64,000 bases of DNA from Terrilactibacillus sp. S3-3 (GCA_030437565.1 CP129291.1:2170001-2234000), one strand, 5' to 3'; counted from the first letter of the stretch, positions 24,968 to 36,292 are shown. The notes: generated by a model from the letters alone, not told the origin. Made by a program: numbers and translations.

Positions 24968-26059
24968 TCATGCTTTGCCTTTGATACGGTAAACATAAGC
25001 TAAAATTTCGGCTACCGCCTTGAAGAAAGTCTCCGGGACGATATCGCCGATTTCCAGTTGATGATAGAGCGCGCGCGCCAGCGGCTTTTTTTCGACAATC
25101 ACGATATCGTTTTCTGGCAATCTCCTTAATCTTTAACGCCAGATAACCCGCGCCTTTGGCCACAACTTTCGGCGCGCTCATTTCGCTCGCCTCATATCTT
25201 AAGGCCACCGCAAAATGAGTCGGGTTGGTGATGACGACATCCGCTTTCGGAAGTTCCTGCATCATGCGCTTCATCGCCATTTGCCTTTGCCGTTCCCGTA
25301 CCTTTGATCGAATCAAAGGATCGCCTTCCGTGTTTTTAAACTCGTCTTTAATATCCTGCTTTGACATCCGCATATTTTTTTTTCGTAATCATATTTTTGG
25401 TACAAATAATCCAGCAGCGCGAGAATAGTGAGGCCGATGGCGGCGGATAATCCCATCGTCAGCACCACTTTTGCCATCGTATACAGGCCGTCTCCCAGTG
25501 ATTTATTGACTGTTGCCAGAATATTTTCGCGGTTTAACCAGAGAACGGCAAAAGTGATCGTACCGATGATCACAATCTTCAGGATCGACTTCAAAAATTC
25601 GACAATGGCACGCAATGATGAATAAATTCTTTTAAATCCTTTCACAGGATCGATCCGTTCCAATTTAAACTGAATGGCTTCAGGGTTAAAAAGGAACCCG
25701 ACTTGCAGCATTTGGCCGGCTATGCCGACAACGAGTGCCACCAGCAAAAAAGGCGCGAGCATCTCAGCCGACTGGACGGCAAGATGGACAAACAAGCTGT
25801 GGACATTCTCCTCCGACAGGCTTGTATGTAATCGATTGGTAAAAACATCGGTCATCATGCCGGTCAATTTTTCCCCCATGCTTCCGCCGACGACCATCAG
25901 ACAGAGAAAAAAAGCGAATAGACTGATGGCCGTGCTCAGATCAATACTTTTGACGACCTGACCTTTTTTTCTGCTGTCTTCCCTTTTTTTTGGTGTTGCC
26001 CTTTCCGTTTTTTCGCCTGCAAAATACTGCAGATCAACCGGCCGGAGCAAAGGTTTCAT
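24968..26059 (-). CDS. flhB: Flagellar export apparatus switch protein FlhB (two frameshifts)
   Basis: Autocleaving gate protein that switches export from hook to filament substrates. Four membrane helices, then the cytoplasmic domain with the NPTH autocleavage site ([16 protein letters not shown]). About 363 residues. Breaks: the run of 9 at 25375-25383 ([11 protein letters not shown] needs two fewer or one more) and one extra base near 25115, after which the C-terminus would read [20 protein letters not shown]. Start ATG 26057-26059. Confidence 0.95.
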
Positions 26060-26063
26060 GTTA

Positions 26064-26835
26064 TTAACTCCCTAATAATTGTAAATATCCGCTGAAAATA
26101 TCGGTCATTGAATCAAAAATGACGCGGAAAAGGCTGATAAACATTGGAAAAACAATTAGCATGATGGCGAAACCAACGATCATTTTAAGCGGCAGTCCGA
26201 CGACAAAAACGTTAACCTGCGGCACCGTACGCGCCACAAGCCCAAGCGCCACGTCGACGAGAAACAGACAGCTGACAATCGGCATCGCGAGTTGAAAGGA
26301 AATGATAACCATTTGCATAAACACGCGGATCACATACTGTTCCGTACTCCCGCTTGATAAATGGACGGCAAGGCTGTCCAGCGGCACTAAGCGGAAACTG
26401 TACAGAATGCCATTCAGCAGCATGTGATGGGCATCAACTCCCAAAAAGAATAATAATGTCAGCGCATTTAAAAACTGCCCGGTGATCGGTGACGAAACCC
26501 CGTTATCCGGACTAATCGTATTCGCAATCGCAAATCCCATTTGCAGATCGATGTAAGCCCCCGCAAGCTGAACTGCATAGACGATAAGTCCGGCAACAAA
26601 ACCCATGCTGACCAACAAGTGCTTCTTTGATAACGAGCAGCACGTAAACATCATTCAGCGGCACTGGCTGATTTTTAAATAGCGTGATTTCCACGAGAAT
26701 CGAAAGCGCGCCGGCAATTCCTATCTTTACCCGCCCTGGAATCGTACGGTAAGAAAAAATCGGCATCGTCACAATAAAACTAGTGATTCGGACAAGAATT
26801 AATAAAAAGGCGGGAAGATTATTTAAAATGGCCAC
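26064..26835 (-). CDS. fliR: Flagellar export apparatus protein FliR (frameshifted)
   Basis: Membrane subunit of the export gate core (FliP5-FliQ4-FliR1). About 257 residues, strongly hydrophobic, starting MAILNNLPAFLLILVRITSF and containing PGRVKIGIAGALSI and GAYIDLQMGFAIANTI. One base is missing near 26608 (ALVG-VSMGFVAG). Four bases separate it from flhB. Confidence 0.94.
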
Positions 26836-26853
26836 TAGATATTTAAATCCCTT

Positions 26854-27122
26854 CTATCCGATAAAATGGTTCAGATTAGCAAAAATGGTTTCGGTAAATG
26901 TCAGCATTTTTGATAGCATCCAGGGTCCAAACAAAATAAGGGCAAACAGCACGGCGACAATTTTCGGAATGAATGCGAGCGTCTGCTCTTGGATTTGCGT
27001 CGTCGCCTGAAAAATACTGACGATTAATCCGACAACCAGCGCTATTGCCAGAAGCGGTCCGGCAACCATTATGATCGTCATGACACTTTGATCAGCAATC
27101 GATAAAACCTTTCGGCACTCAT
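26854..27122 (-). CDS. fliQ: Flagellar export apparatus protein FliQ (frameshifted)
   Basis: Small two-helix gate subunit. The conserved core GPLLAIALVVGLIVSIFQA, TQIQEQTLAFIPK and GPWMLSKML matches B. subtilis almost residue for residue. Start ATG 27120-27122 (MSAERVLSIADQSVM once a missing G near 27112 is restored) behind GGGGGAGAA. 89 residues expected. Confidence 0.94.
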
Positions 27123-27134
27123 TATTCTCCCCCT

Positions 27135-27811
27135 CTAGAAACTCACAAGCAATGATTTAACAATTAAATACCAACCGTCAACCATGATAAAAAGTAAAAT
27201 TTTAAACGGCAGAGAAATCATCACTGGCGGTAGCATCATCATCCCCATCGCCATAAGGATACTGGCCACCACCATATCGATAACAAGAAAAGGGATGAAA
27301 ATCATGAACCCCATTTGGAACGCTGTTTTCAGTTCACTGATCGTAAAAGCCGGAACGAGCGCCGTCATCGGAATAGCCGTGATTTTCTTCGGCATTTTAT
27401 ATTTGCCGTACTCCATAAAAAGATCCAAATCCTTCTCTCTCGTTTGCTTGGCCATAAAAACTTTAAAAGGAGCTTCCGCCTTTTTAATAGCCTGATGCTG
27501 CGTGATTTTACCTTTTAAATAGGGCTGAAGCGCATCGTGATTAGCCTGCGAGTAAACCGGCGACATAATAAAAAAGGTCAAAAAGAGCGCGAGTCCGATG
27601 AGTACTTGGTGGGCGGCATTTGCTGTGTCGACAGCGATGTTCTGACAAATGACAGAACAATGATGATCCGAGTGAAGGAGGTCATCAGTATAAGAATAGC
27701 CGGTGCGAGCGACAGAACAGTTAAAACGAGCAGCAGCTGCAGCGTTGTTGAAACATCTTGCGGCTGATTGGTTAACAAGCTCGAATGAATCCCCGGTACA
27801 ATACTACTCAT
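27135..27811 (-). CDS. fliP: Flagellar export apparatus protein FliP (frameshifted)
   Basis: Pore-forming subunit of the export gate. Signatures [40 protein letters not shown], and the C-terminal [19 protein letters not shown] and [15 protein letters not shown]. Start ATG 27809-27811 behind GGGGAGG, overlapping the end of fliO. One A is missing near 27613 inside MPPNQV. About 225 residues. Confidence 0.95.
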
Positions 27812-28469
27812 GATCGCCACCTCCCCGCACCGCTTTCTCTATTTTTTCTGTGCGTTCCTTCTTTAACTGTGCCAGCTTGCCGCTAAGCAGCGATTTGAAC
27901 GGAGCCGGCGCTTCCTTTCCATTGTTATGCATTGTCTTCTTAACCGTCCAGCGCAGCGCTTTTTTTACGTTCTCCTGCAGCGGATCGGGACGCTCTTCCT
28001 GCTTTAGAAGGGCCTCAAGTGCTTCCGGATCCTGAATTTCTTTCAACAGCTGCACCGATTCGCCGACGCCAACCACAAGCACTTCCTTTCCGACCCGAAC
28101 AACAAGCTGCACCGACCGATTGGCACCGACCGACACACCGCCCAGGTTCTTGATTGACCCGTCTTCTTGAAAGTGTTTTGTCCGCTTGGCCACAAAACGA
28201 TATAAAAAATAGATGAGTGCCAAAACGAGTGCTAAAGCCCCGATCAGCTTTAAAAAAATCACAAAAAGATTCGAATCTCCTGCGGCCGGTGCGATTTGCT
28301 GTTCTTTTTTCGTATTCTTGCTGACTTTCACGTCATGCGTTTTGCTTTTGTACGTATCGGCGACCGTTCCGTTATCCGAACTCGCCGCTTCCGCCTGAAC
28401 AACCGGCCCTATTATAAAAGTCAAAACGACGAGTCCGGCCAGCAGCCATTTTCTTACCACACTTGCCAC
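27804..28469 (-). CDS. fliO: Flagellar biosynthesis protein FliO (FliZ in B. subtilis)
   Basis: Assists assembly of the FliP ring. Intact, 221 residues. A signal-peptide-like N-terminus (KWLLAGLVVLTFIIGPVVQA), a periplasm/wall-side linker, a membrane helix (LIGALALVLALIYFLYRFV), then the conserved FliO domain (GGVSVGANRSVQLVVRVGKE) and a basic tail. Between cheY and fliP as in B. subtilis. Confidence 0.92.
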   Translation of the reverse strand: MASVVRKWLLAGLVVLTFIIGPVVQAEAASSDNGTVADTYKSKTHDVKVSKNTKKEQQIAPAAGDSNLFVIFLKLIGALALVLALIYFLYRFVAKRTKHFQEDGSIKNLGGVSVGANRSVQLVVRVGKEVLVVGVGESVQLLKEIQDPEALEALLKQEERPDPLQENVKKALRWTVKKTMHNNGKEAPAPFKSLLSGKLAQLKKERTEKIEKAVRGGGDHE

Positions 28470-28487
28470 CTTCTTCTTATCTAACCC

Positions 28488-28855
28488 TTATCCCAATGTC
28501 TTCTTAATTGCTTCGATCACTCGATCCGCCTGGAATGGCTTGACAATAAAGTCTTTTGCTCCGGCTTGAATCGCGTCAATCACCATCGCCTGCTGCCCCA
28601 TTGCCGAGCACATAATCACCTTTGCCGAAGGATCAATCGTTTTGATTTTTTTCAAGGCCTCAATACCGTCCATTTCCGGCATCGTGATATCCAGCGTGAC
28701 CAGATCCGGTCTGAGTTCATCGAATTTGCTGACGGCTTCCGCACCGTCCGCTCCTTCGCCGACAACCTCGTAACCGTTTTTTTTTTTTTCAAAATATCTT
28801 TCAACATCATTCTCATAAAAGCAGCGTCATCCACAACGAGTATACGTTCTGCCAT
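28488..28855 (-). CDS. cheY: Chemotaxis response regulator CheY (frameshifted in a 13-base tract)
   Basis: Receiver protein whose phosphorylated form binds the C-ring (FliM/FliY) to change rotation. ILVVDDAAFMRMML carries the acidic pocket, LVTLDITMPEMDG the phosphorylated Asp, IMCSAMGQQ the Thr/Ser position and DFIVKPFQADR the Lys. Start ATG 28853-28855 behind GGAGG. The frame breaks in the run of 13 at 28777-28789, where relatives have KKNGYEVVGE. About 120 residues. Confidence 0.95.
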
Positions 28856-28905
28856 CTCTATCCCTCCAAATTTTTTCTGCTTTTCTTTCATTAAAAGACG
28901 TTCAA

Positions 28906-30205
28906 CTATAAATGCTGCAGCCGATCACGATGATTGATAATTTCCGTGATTCTGATGCCGAAATTTTCGTCGACGACAACAACTTCCCCTTTTGCAATGT
29001 ATTTTTGGTTGACTAAAATATCGATCGCTTCCCCGGCCAGTTTATCAAGTTCAATAATTGAACCCGGACTCAAATCAAGCACTTCTTTTACCGTCTTTTT
29101 TTTGTCCGTCCAAGCTCAACGCTGACATCGAGCGGAATATCCATTAGCAAATCGATATTTTGCGGAACCGCTGGAGGCTCATTGTCATCTGTAAATGTCG
29201 AAAATTCGGCAGGATGGACGTTTTTTTCTCATCCACCACATTTGTCGGCTTAGCCGGCGGCGGCGGCCGCTGTCCGCCGCCGGCGGCATGAGAAGCATGC
29301 CGGCGATAAACGGCATCTAAAGGCGCCGGAGGTTCTTTTTCCGCCAAATCGGCGGCTACTGCTTGCTGAACCGCCGATTTGCCGGCCTCATGCAGCACTT
29401 TTTCCTGCTCCGTTTGCTCTATTTCCCCGCCGCCGGTTTCACTCAGAAGAAGGTTAACGAGTTCTTTGGCAAAATCAATCGGCATCAGCTGCATAATATT
29501 TGAATCGACTAAATCACCGATTCTGAGACGAAAGGAAATTTTAAACATAAAGTCTTCATCGGGAATATAATCGGTGCCGGTATTTGATTTGACATCCATG
29601 ATCGTCAGTTTAGGAGGCGAAATATCAATTTTGCGATTGAATACGGTCGACATGGCTGTTGAAGAGGAGCCCATCATCTGATTCATCGCTTCTTGCACGG
29701 CGCTCATTTCCATTTCGCCGATTTCAGCAGAAGGATTTTTGCCGTCTCCCCCCCATCATCAAACTGGCAATGACGCTGGCATCGGTCATTTTAATGACAA
29801 GCATGCATGAGCCGCGAAAACCTTCCGTATAATTGACCAAAATCGAGACGTACGGAGCAGGAAATTCATTTTCCAAATGCTCTCTATTGACAAGTTCAAC
29901 TTTCGGCGTCGTAATATCCACCTTTTGGTTTAAAATCGTTGACAGCGCTGTGGCGGCACTTCCGAATGAAATATTGCCAATCTCCCCGAGCACGTCTTCT
30001 TCCAGCTCGGATAAATAATTCCTGATATCAGGCGCTTCGGCATCCGCTTCAGGAGGGACGTCCAGTCCGGACTGAACCGGTTCCGCCGGCGCCACCTGTT
30101 TTCTAGAGCTTTGCCGGCTGCAGCATCCGCGGGTTTCTCTTCTTCCGCCGAATGATGTCCTAATAAAGCATCAATTTCTTCTTGTGTGAGCTTTCCGCTA
30201 CTCAT
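28906..30205 (-). CDS. fliY: C-ring switch protein and CheY-P phosphatase FliY (four frameshifts)
   Basis: FliN-type C-ring component with CheC-like phosphatase domain. N-terminal CheY-binding peptide [11 protein letters not shown], then phosphatase motif [16 protein letters not shown] and its second copy around [13 protein letters not shown], a linker rich in Pro, and the SpoA/FliN domain ending [15 protein letters not shown]. Start ATG 30203-30205 overlaps fliM. Breaks: a base missing near 30108, an extra base in the C7 run 29748-29754, the run of 7 at 29221-29227, and the run of 8 at 29096-29103. About 433 residues, a little longer than the 378 of B. subtilis. Confidence 0.93.
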
Positions 30206-31201
30206 CGATATCACCCTTCTCCGAAATTGGTTTTATGATTTGAACCGCCATTTGTCGGTGCCTTTTTCCCGGCTGGGCGAGAAATTTCGGATAACCGCCG
30301 ACATCGATAACAATGGGATCGCCCACATGCTCTCGTAATTTAATCACATCACCAACATCCAGATTCAATAACTCTTGTATTGTAATCCGCGAGTCACCTA
30401 ATTTCGCTTTAACCTCAACAATTGAGTTCTGAGTTCTCGACATTGCTGCGCAGAACAGCATATTTTTTTTTTTGTTGCGTCATATTTCTTTTCATTCATC
30501 CAATAATGCATCGACAATTTCTGAATCACCGGCTCTAAGACAACATGAGGAAGACAGAGATTGATCATGCCGCTGGACTTGCCAATCATCGTCGAGAGCG
30601 AAATGACAATGACGGTTTCATTAGGCGATACCAATTGTAAAAACTGGGGATTGGTCTCAAACTCCAGCATTTTCGGCTTAACATCGGCGACGGACGACCA
30701 GGCTTCCTTTAGAGCGCCTAATGAGCGTTCAAACAGCCGCCTCATCAGTGTTGTTTCGATTTCTGTTAAATTCTCGATTTTATTCATGCTGGTGCCCGCG
30801 CCGCCAAGCAGCCGATCGAGCATCGCATAGGCGACATTGGGATTAATCTCAATGATCAGACGCCCGTCAAGCGGTGGAGCTTCAACGATATTTAAAATGG
30901 TAATGCTCGGTATTGAGCGGATGAACTCTTCATAAGGCAATTGATCAACTGATGCCACCGTTATTTGTACATATGTACGCAATTGAGCTGAAAAATAAGA
31001 GGTCAATAGACGCGCATAATTCTCGTAAATACGTGTCAGACTCCTGATTTGATCTTTTGAGAATCGGAGTGCTCGTTTAAAATCATAAACACGTACTCTT
31101 TTCTCTTTTTCTTCCTTCTTTAATTCTTCCGCATCCATTTCACCGGTGGAAATCGCCGATAGCAAAGCATCAATCTCAGATTGCGATAATATGTCCGACA
31201 T
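30198..31201 (-). CDS. fliM: Flagellar switch protein FliM (frameshifted)
   Basis: C-ring protein that binds CheY-P and FliG. N-terminal CheY-binding segment ILSQSEIDALL, middle domain with YDFKRALRFSKDQIR and the conserved YARLLTSYFSAQLRTYV, C-terminal SpoA domain (DLLNLDVGDVIKL form). The frame breaks in the run of 11 at 30463-30473. About 334 residues, B. subtilis 332. Start ATG 31199-31201; the stop overlaps fliY. Confidence 0.95.
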
Positions 31202-31234
31202 GCTGCACGATACACCTCTTTTCTTCCATCCATT

Positions 31235-31669
31235 TCACTGTACAATCTTTTCAGTCGTATACACATGCGTCACCTTGCCGTGCTGCAAGAAACTATTGAT
31301 CCGATTTTTTACCGACTGTTCGAGATTGCTAATGCCCGTCTGTCCTTGCAAATCGCTTGGCGTTTCCCCGGACAAGATATAGATGATCGCATTCTTCACT
31401 TGAAAAGTCCGTTTGGCTAAGTCGTCCTTGGCAGCAGCGCTGGAAACTTGGATATTGAACTTAACCTTTGCAAAGTGGTCGCCTTTCAAATTCGTCGTCA
31501 TTTCATCGGTCGGAACAGTCAGATTGTTGACAATTTCATCAATATCCGGGTGTTTTTGCTCGCTCTTGCTTTTCGCTATGCCGTTTACAATGAAAAAGCC
31601 AGCAATTGCCGCCACGATAAAAACCGCCATGATGGCAAACAGTATATTCATTCCTCTGCTTTTGAACAT
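31235..31669 (-). CDS. fliL: Flagellar basal body-associated protein FliL
   Basis: Single-pass membrane protein that surrounds the stator. Intact, 144 residues. N-terminal helix (ILFAIMAVFIVAAIAGFFIV) then an extracytoplasmic stomatin-like domain with NLKGDHFAKVKFNIQVS and the C-terminal GKVTHVYTTEKIVQ. Start overlaps the end of swrD by 22 bases. Confidence 0.93.
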   Translation of the reverse strand: MFKSRGMNILFAIMAVFIVAAIAGFFIVNGIAKSKSEQKHPDIDEIVNNLTVPTDEMTTNLKGDHFAKVKFNIQVSSAAAKDDLAKRTFQVKNAIIYILSGETPSDLQGQTGISNLEQSVKNRINSFLQHGKVTHVYTTEKIVQ

Positions 31670-31884
31670 TTCAAAACTCCTTCTTCAGCAAGTGCCGCCG
31701 GAATCAATGAGAGCTGCTTCATAAATTGGACGACTCGCTGATTGATATCATCAATGGAGTCTTTGACCACAATCTTCTTTCCCGTTGTCAATGTAATCGT
31801 TGTATCCGGAAGCTCCTCAATCTGCTCGATGAGAAAGACATTGAGCATGAACGAGCGGCCATTTAAACGCGTCAGTTGAATCAT
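31648..31884 (-). CDS. swrD: Flagellar protein SwrD (FlbD family)
   Basis: Small protein that raises flagellar torque for swarming in B. subtilis. Intact, 78 residues. The FlbD signature is clear: MIQLTRLNGRSFMLNVFLIE, LPDTTITLTTGKKIVVKDS. It sits between flgE and fliL, the conserved position. Confidence 0.9.
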   Translation of the reverse strand: MIQLTRLNGRSFMLNVFLIEQIEELPDTTITLTTGKKIVVKDSIDDINQRVVQFMKQLSLIPAALAEEGVLKCSKAEE

Positions 31885-31944
31885 GAGATTGATTGGGCCA
31901 GGCGAACCCGTCAGGCTGCGCCCGGCCCGGCCCCTTTCACAAAA

Positions 31945-32697
31945 TTAACGTTTCAGGCCAACCAGCGTCTGCAGCACTTGGTCGGCGGTTGTGATCGTCT
32001 GTGCATTGGCTTGATAAGCCCGTTGCGCTTCGATCAGGTTGGTCATTTCATCGGTCAAATCGACGTTCGAACCTTCCAGCGCGTTTTGTTCGATCGTGCC
32101 GGCACCGGTTGTTCCGGCAGTTCCCGATGCTGTAGTCGGGGTATAAAGCGAATCACCGACTTTTTCCAGCCCTGAGGGGTTTTTAAAAGTGGCGATAGCA
32201 ACCTTGCCAAGGCTCGTTGTCGTGCCATCCGAATTAATCCCGGTGACCGTGCCGTCACTGCTGACTGTAAAAGATGATAGTCCGGTAAAACTGCCGTTGA
32301 CTCCCTGCAACGCCATCCCCTGAGAGTTGACAAGTCCGGTTCCATTGGAATTCAGTTTAAAATCACCGGCCCGGGTATAGTACTTATTTGTACCATCACT
32401 AACAACAAAGTAGCCGTCACCATTGATCGCCAAGTCATACGGGTTGCCCGTTGAATTGATCGTCCCTGACGTGTCGATGTTGTCGATCGAACCCGATTTC
32501 GATCCTAAGCCCACTTGAATCGCATTTTGATTGCTTTGTCCGCCTTGGAGTTGTTGGCTGAACATATCTTCAAAATTGACGCGGCCCTTTTTGAATCCGT
32601 ATGTATCGACGTTGGCGATGTTATTGCCGACAACATCCAAATCCGTTTGAAAGTTTTTCAGACCGCTGACCCCTGCTCCTAATGAACGTAATAACAT
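31945..32697 (-). CDS. flgE: Flagellar hook protein FlgE (FlgG-like, short form)
   Basis: Forms the hook (called FlgE or FlgG in Bacillus). Intact, 250 residues, near the short Bacillus length. N-terminal rod/hook motif VVGNNIANVDTYGFKK, central FlgE/F/G repeat domain (PYDLAINGDGYFVV), C-terminal coiled segment MTNLIEAQRAYQANAQTI...LVGLKR. Strong GGAGG box before the ATG at 32695-32697. Confidence 0.92.
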   Translation of the reverse strand: MLLRSLGAGVSGLKNFQTDLDVVGNNIANVDTYGFKKGRVNFEDMFSQQLQGGQSNQNAIQVGLGSKSGSIDNIDTSGTINSTGNPYDLAINGDGYFVVSDGTNKYYTRAGDFKLNSNGTGLVNSQGMALQGVNGSFTGLSSFTVSSDGTVTGINSDGTTTSLGKVAIATFKNPSGLEKVGDSLYTPTTASGTAGTTGAGTIEQNALEGSNVDLTDEMTNLIEAQRAYQANAQTITTADQVLQTLVGLKR

Positions 32698-32778
32698 GTT
32701 TTTTTTCCTCCTTTTTTTCTGGCTGCATCCGTCAATCCGCAGCCGCAGCTTCCCTGCAAAGGTCCAGCTGCTTGCGTG

Positions 32779-33173
32779 TTAGTCGTTTAAAACAATCGTG
32801 CCGTTAATATTGGTGAAAATATGTGTCTTGGCTTCCTTTAAATTCATCGCCGTGATCACCGTGTTCTTATGCGCATTGACCACAAGCGCCGCTTCTTTCG
32901 TTAAAACAAGCGAATCGGAGATCCCCATTTTGCTCGCTTCCTGCATTTTTTGATGAATTTGTTCCCATTTCACCGGCGAGATGTTGATGTGCCGATCGAC
33001 AAGCCGCTGTTTGGCGTGTTTGCTGATCGTCACCGGCGCCTGATCGAGCTCGCTATTTAACAGCTGCTTAAAAGATGCCGATTGAGACGAATCGTTCATT
33101 TACCGGCAGCCTGCTGCGGAGGCAGACCCGTAATGAGCGGCGGATAAATGGAGTACTGCTTAATATCAGCCAT
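32779..33173 (-). CDS. Conserved flagellar operon protein, TIGR02530-type (frameshifted)
   Basis: A small protein found between flgD and flgE in many Firmicutes; function unproven, possibly hook assembly. Recognised by SKHAKQRLVDRHINIS and the end TVITAMNLKEA..IFTNINGTIVLND. Start ATG 33171-33173 overlaps the flgD end and opens MADIKQYSIYPPLITGLPPQ; one A is missing near 33098, so the frame stops after 25 codons and restarts at MNDSSQS. About 131 residues. Confidence 0.8.
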
Positions 33174-33654
33174 TTGCCAACGCTCCTTGATTCGTGCCGT
33201 CATTCACTTCCGTGACGTCCGCCGGATCGACGGTTTGCCCGTCCGCCGTCACATAGCTTACCGTGCCGTCTTTCACTTTGACAGAGCTGATGACGCCCGT
33301 CTCATCGCTCGTTGTCGACTGGCCGCTGTCATCCGTCGCCGTTTGGGTCCAGGTGATCGTCTTGCCGATCATATCGGATTCAGAGGCCAGGCTGTTGTCC
33401 GACTGCGTCTGCACCAATTGGTTAATTGCATTGGCCATATTCTGCGTTTGTTCCAGTGATGTAAAATCGGCCATCTGCGATACAAATTGTGACGAATCCA
33501 TCGGCGACGTCGGATCCTGATTTTGCAATTGAGCCACCAGCAGTTTAAGAAAATCATCCTTTCCCATGATGCTGCTGCTTGTCTGCGATGTACTTTGTGT
33601 TGATGTATTTGACGTATTTGTCTGATTGGCATTTGAAACGCTGTAATCACTCAT
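33166..33654 (-). CDS. flgD: Flagellar hook-capping protein FlgD
   Basis: Scaffold that caps the growing hook. Intact, 162 residues. The N-terminal conserved block MGKDDFLKLLVAQLQNQDP, TSPMDSSQFVSQMADFTSLE is textbook FlgD; a Ser/Thr/Gln-rich stretch precedes it. Start ATG 33652-33654 (MSDYSVSNANQ) behind GGGGGG, preferred over an in-frame start six codons earlier. Follows fliK with an 8-base overlap. Confidence 0.93.
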   Translation of the reverse strand: MSDYSVSNANQTNTSNTSTQSTSQTSSSIMGKDDFLKLLVAQLQNQDPTSPMDSSQFVSQMADFTSLEQTQNMANAINQLVQTQSDNSLASESDMIGKTITWTQTATDDSGQSTTSDETGVISSVKVKDGTVSYVTADGQTVDPADVTEVNDGTNQGALANG

Positions 33655-36292
33655 TTTCAATCCCCCCTTCAATCAGCCACTGAACAAAGTTTTTATCTTC
33701 GCTATTATCAGCCGGTAATACCGGCCGCTTTTGCCCGCGCTGTTCCTGTTCGCGCGATTCCCCGTTATCCTGGAAAGATTGCTGCGGCTGATTAAAGGAT
33801 TGGGAACGCCCGCTGTCCGCAGGTGCCGATTGTTTTTGAACCTCAATATGCTGAAGCGGTATGCCATGATCCGCCAGCTGCTGCTTCAACTCATGGAGGC
33901 TGCCGTTCAGCAAATCTTTCGCCGTTTGTGTCTCGGCTGTTAATCTGGCGACAATCCCGTTTTCATTCTGCGAAACAACGATTTTTAATTGTCCCAGCTT
34001 GTCAGGATGAAGCGTCATCGTCAACTGGCCGTCACCATTTTCATTCATACTAAAACGGCTGTTTGACAACCACTGTTCCATCTTGCCGGCAACTGTTCGT
34101 GAACCGGTGTCTCCCGCTCTCCCGAAGCGGATTGGGATTGGTAAATCAGCCATTGCTGCAATTTACCTACGGTTCGGCCGTAATATGGATGAAGCGTCCC
34201 GGTTTTATTCGCCGTTTGCTCCTCTTGGTGAGCGGGACCAGCGATCTCTGGTGAAGCCGATTTATCGCTGTTCCCGTCCTTTGGGCGGATCAGCTGAGCC
34301 GTATCCGCTTTTTCCATTGCACTTATTTTCACGTGAGCAGCCGTTCTTTGACCTGCTTCAAACTGTCCGCTCGCTGCCTGCAGTTCCACCTGTTGTTGCG
34401 CTTGGTGTTGAACCGCGCTTGATTGAATCGGCGCATCCTGCTTCATCTGCCCGCTTTCTTTAACCGCTGTTTGCAGCGAGGCGGCCGCGTCATGCGGTTC
34501 GGAACCCGCCCGATACATCTTTCCTGGTAAAAAGCTCTTTTCAGAAACAGAATATGATGATCCGCTCGCAGCCATTTTTTCCTGTTCCGGGAAAATGCGT
34601 CGACCCATTCTGAACGTCTTGCAGAGCAGCTTTTATGTCGTTTTCGCTGTCTTTTTCGCCTTTAACCTGGATGCCGCCAGTCACTTTGCCGGCTGCTCTC
34701 TCGACACGCTGCAGCCTCATCTCGCCGCTTTGCTCGGCCTGCAGAGCACGTTCTTGCGGCTGGACGTACGGCTGAAGAACTTTGCTGCCGGATGCCGATG
34801 CGGCGGCCGCTGTCAATCTCGCCGATGTTTCAGCAAATGCAGTTTTTGCCGGCATCGTTTCACTTCTTAATCCGGCTGTCAGCCTTGCGTTCCGAGATTG
34901 GCGGTTCGTCCCATTCGGGCTATTATTTTGACTTTTCAAAGTTTCATTATCTTTAAGTTGAGATTGATCATGAGCAGAAAGATGAACGGCCGGCTTTATC
35001 GCTTCCTTTGTGAATACATCATGAATGGTTTGATGTTTGGAAAGTACGGCGCCGGTGTTTGATTCATCCAGTAATGGCGGCTTATTCGCCCGCCATTCAC
35101 CAGCTGTTTGGTCATCTTCAGCGGTTTGGACGGTCGGCCGCTTCAGTGTCTTGTTTTGTCGTTCAGCCTGCGCAGATGACACATTTGCGCCGTCGCCTAA
35201 AGCGGTCTGTTCACGGTTTCTTCGCGCTCCATGCCGGCCCATATCCATTGGCTGCTTGTCATTGTTCCGCTTTACCGCGATGGATGTGTCGGCTTGAATT
35301 TGGCTGCCTGACGCGTCTCTTTCTGCTAAACTCCTTGGCGCCAAAGAATCGGGCGAGAATGGTGCAATTCTCTCAAGCCCATCCGTATTCGAAGCCGTTT
35401 TCCCGGATGCGGCCAACTGTTGCAGCTGTTCAGCCTGTACAGATGAAGCGTTCGCGCCGTTACTTAAGGCGGTCCGTGCACCAATTCTTCGCCGTAATGT
35501 ATCCATCGGCTGCCCGCCAATAGACTGCTCCGCCACGCTCAATTCATCGGGCCCGCTGCCCGCCTCACCTGTTTTTGGAAAACGACTTTTTTCAAAGTAA
35601 GCCTTCATATCCGTTCCATCCATCAATTGTGATCGCCTGTTGGCTGACGAATATTTGTTACTTGCGGTACCGGCCGGACTGCTGCCGTCAAGCTGCTTGG
35701 ATTGAGACTTCTCCCCCAAGTTCGAAGCCTCGTGATGATCCGCGGCAGGCTGCTGGATAGACTTGATACTTTTCGATGCCTGCCCTTCCTGAACATCGCT
35801 GGATTTTAAAACACTTTCAATTGCAGCGGCCTGATCTTGACCATCAGCCGTCTTCATTAAATGTTCAGAATGTGTTGATTTGACATCCGGAGACGGCTTT
35901 CGCTCGGCGGCAGACTTAGAGCCTGTGATTGGGCCCTCTGTAAGCCGAACTGGCTTCTCCGATTGATTAGCAGTTGAACGGTTCGCGATTCTATCAGACC
36001 TCGCCTCGTTACCGGCGAGGTCTAAGCTGCCCGCTTCACCTGTATCTCCCTCGTCAATGCTTGATAGCGAATGGTTTCGCGAACTCTTTTTATTTCGTTT
36101 TCCGACGGTTTCGGATCCTTGATAGAGCCGTTCCGGTTTTTCGTACCGTTTCGCCTCGCGCGAATCCGTCACGCTGCCAGCCGCTTCTTCAATCATCGCT
36201 AAAAATGAAGCCTGTCCTCCGCTCCTTTTTTTCTGCAGTCCCGCCTGCTGTATGGTACCCAAATCGCTAATCATAACTGGCTTCGCTTCCAC
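33647..36292 (-). CDS. fliK: Flagellar hook-length control protein FliK, unusually long (two frameshifts)
   Basis: Secreted ruler that sets hook length and triggers the export switch through FlhB. The C-terminal Flg_hook domain is clear (GDGQLTMTLHPDKLGQLKIV, IPLQHIEVQKQ). The rest is hydrophilic and low complexity, rich in Gln, Ser, Ala and Lys. About 880 residues, well above the ~490 of B. subtilis. Two segments ~80 residues apart resemble each other (QPMDTLRRRIGARTALSNGA and QPMDMGRHGARRNREQTALG). Start GTG 36290-36292 behind GGAGG. Breaks near 34577 (one extra A) and 34085 (one missing A). Confidence 0.9.

Noticed and set aside
33098..33173. 25-codon peptide between flgD and the next flagellar gene
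   Set aside because: Best read as the N-terminus of the TIGR02530-type protein, cut off by one missing A.
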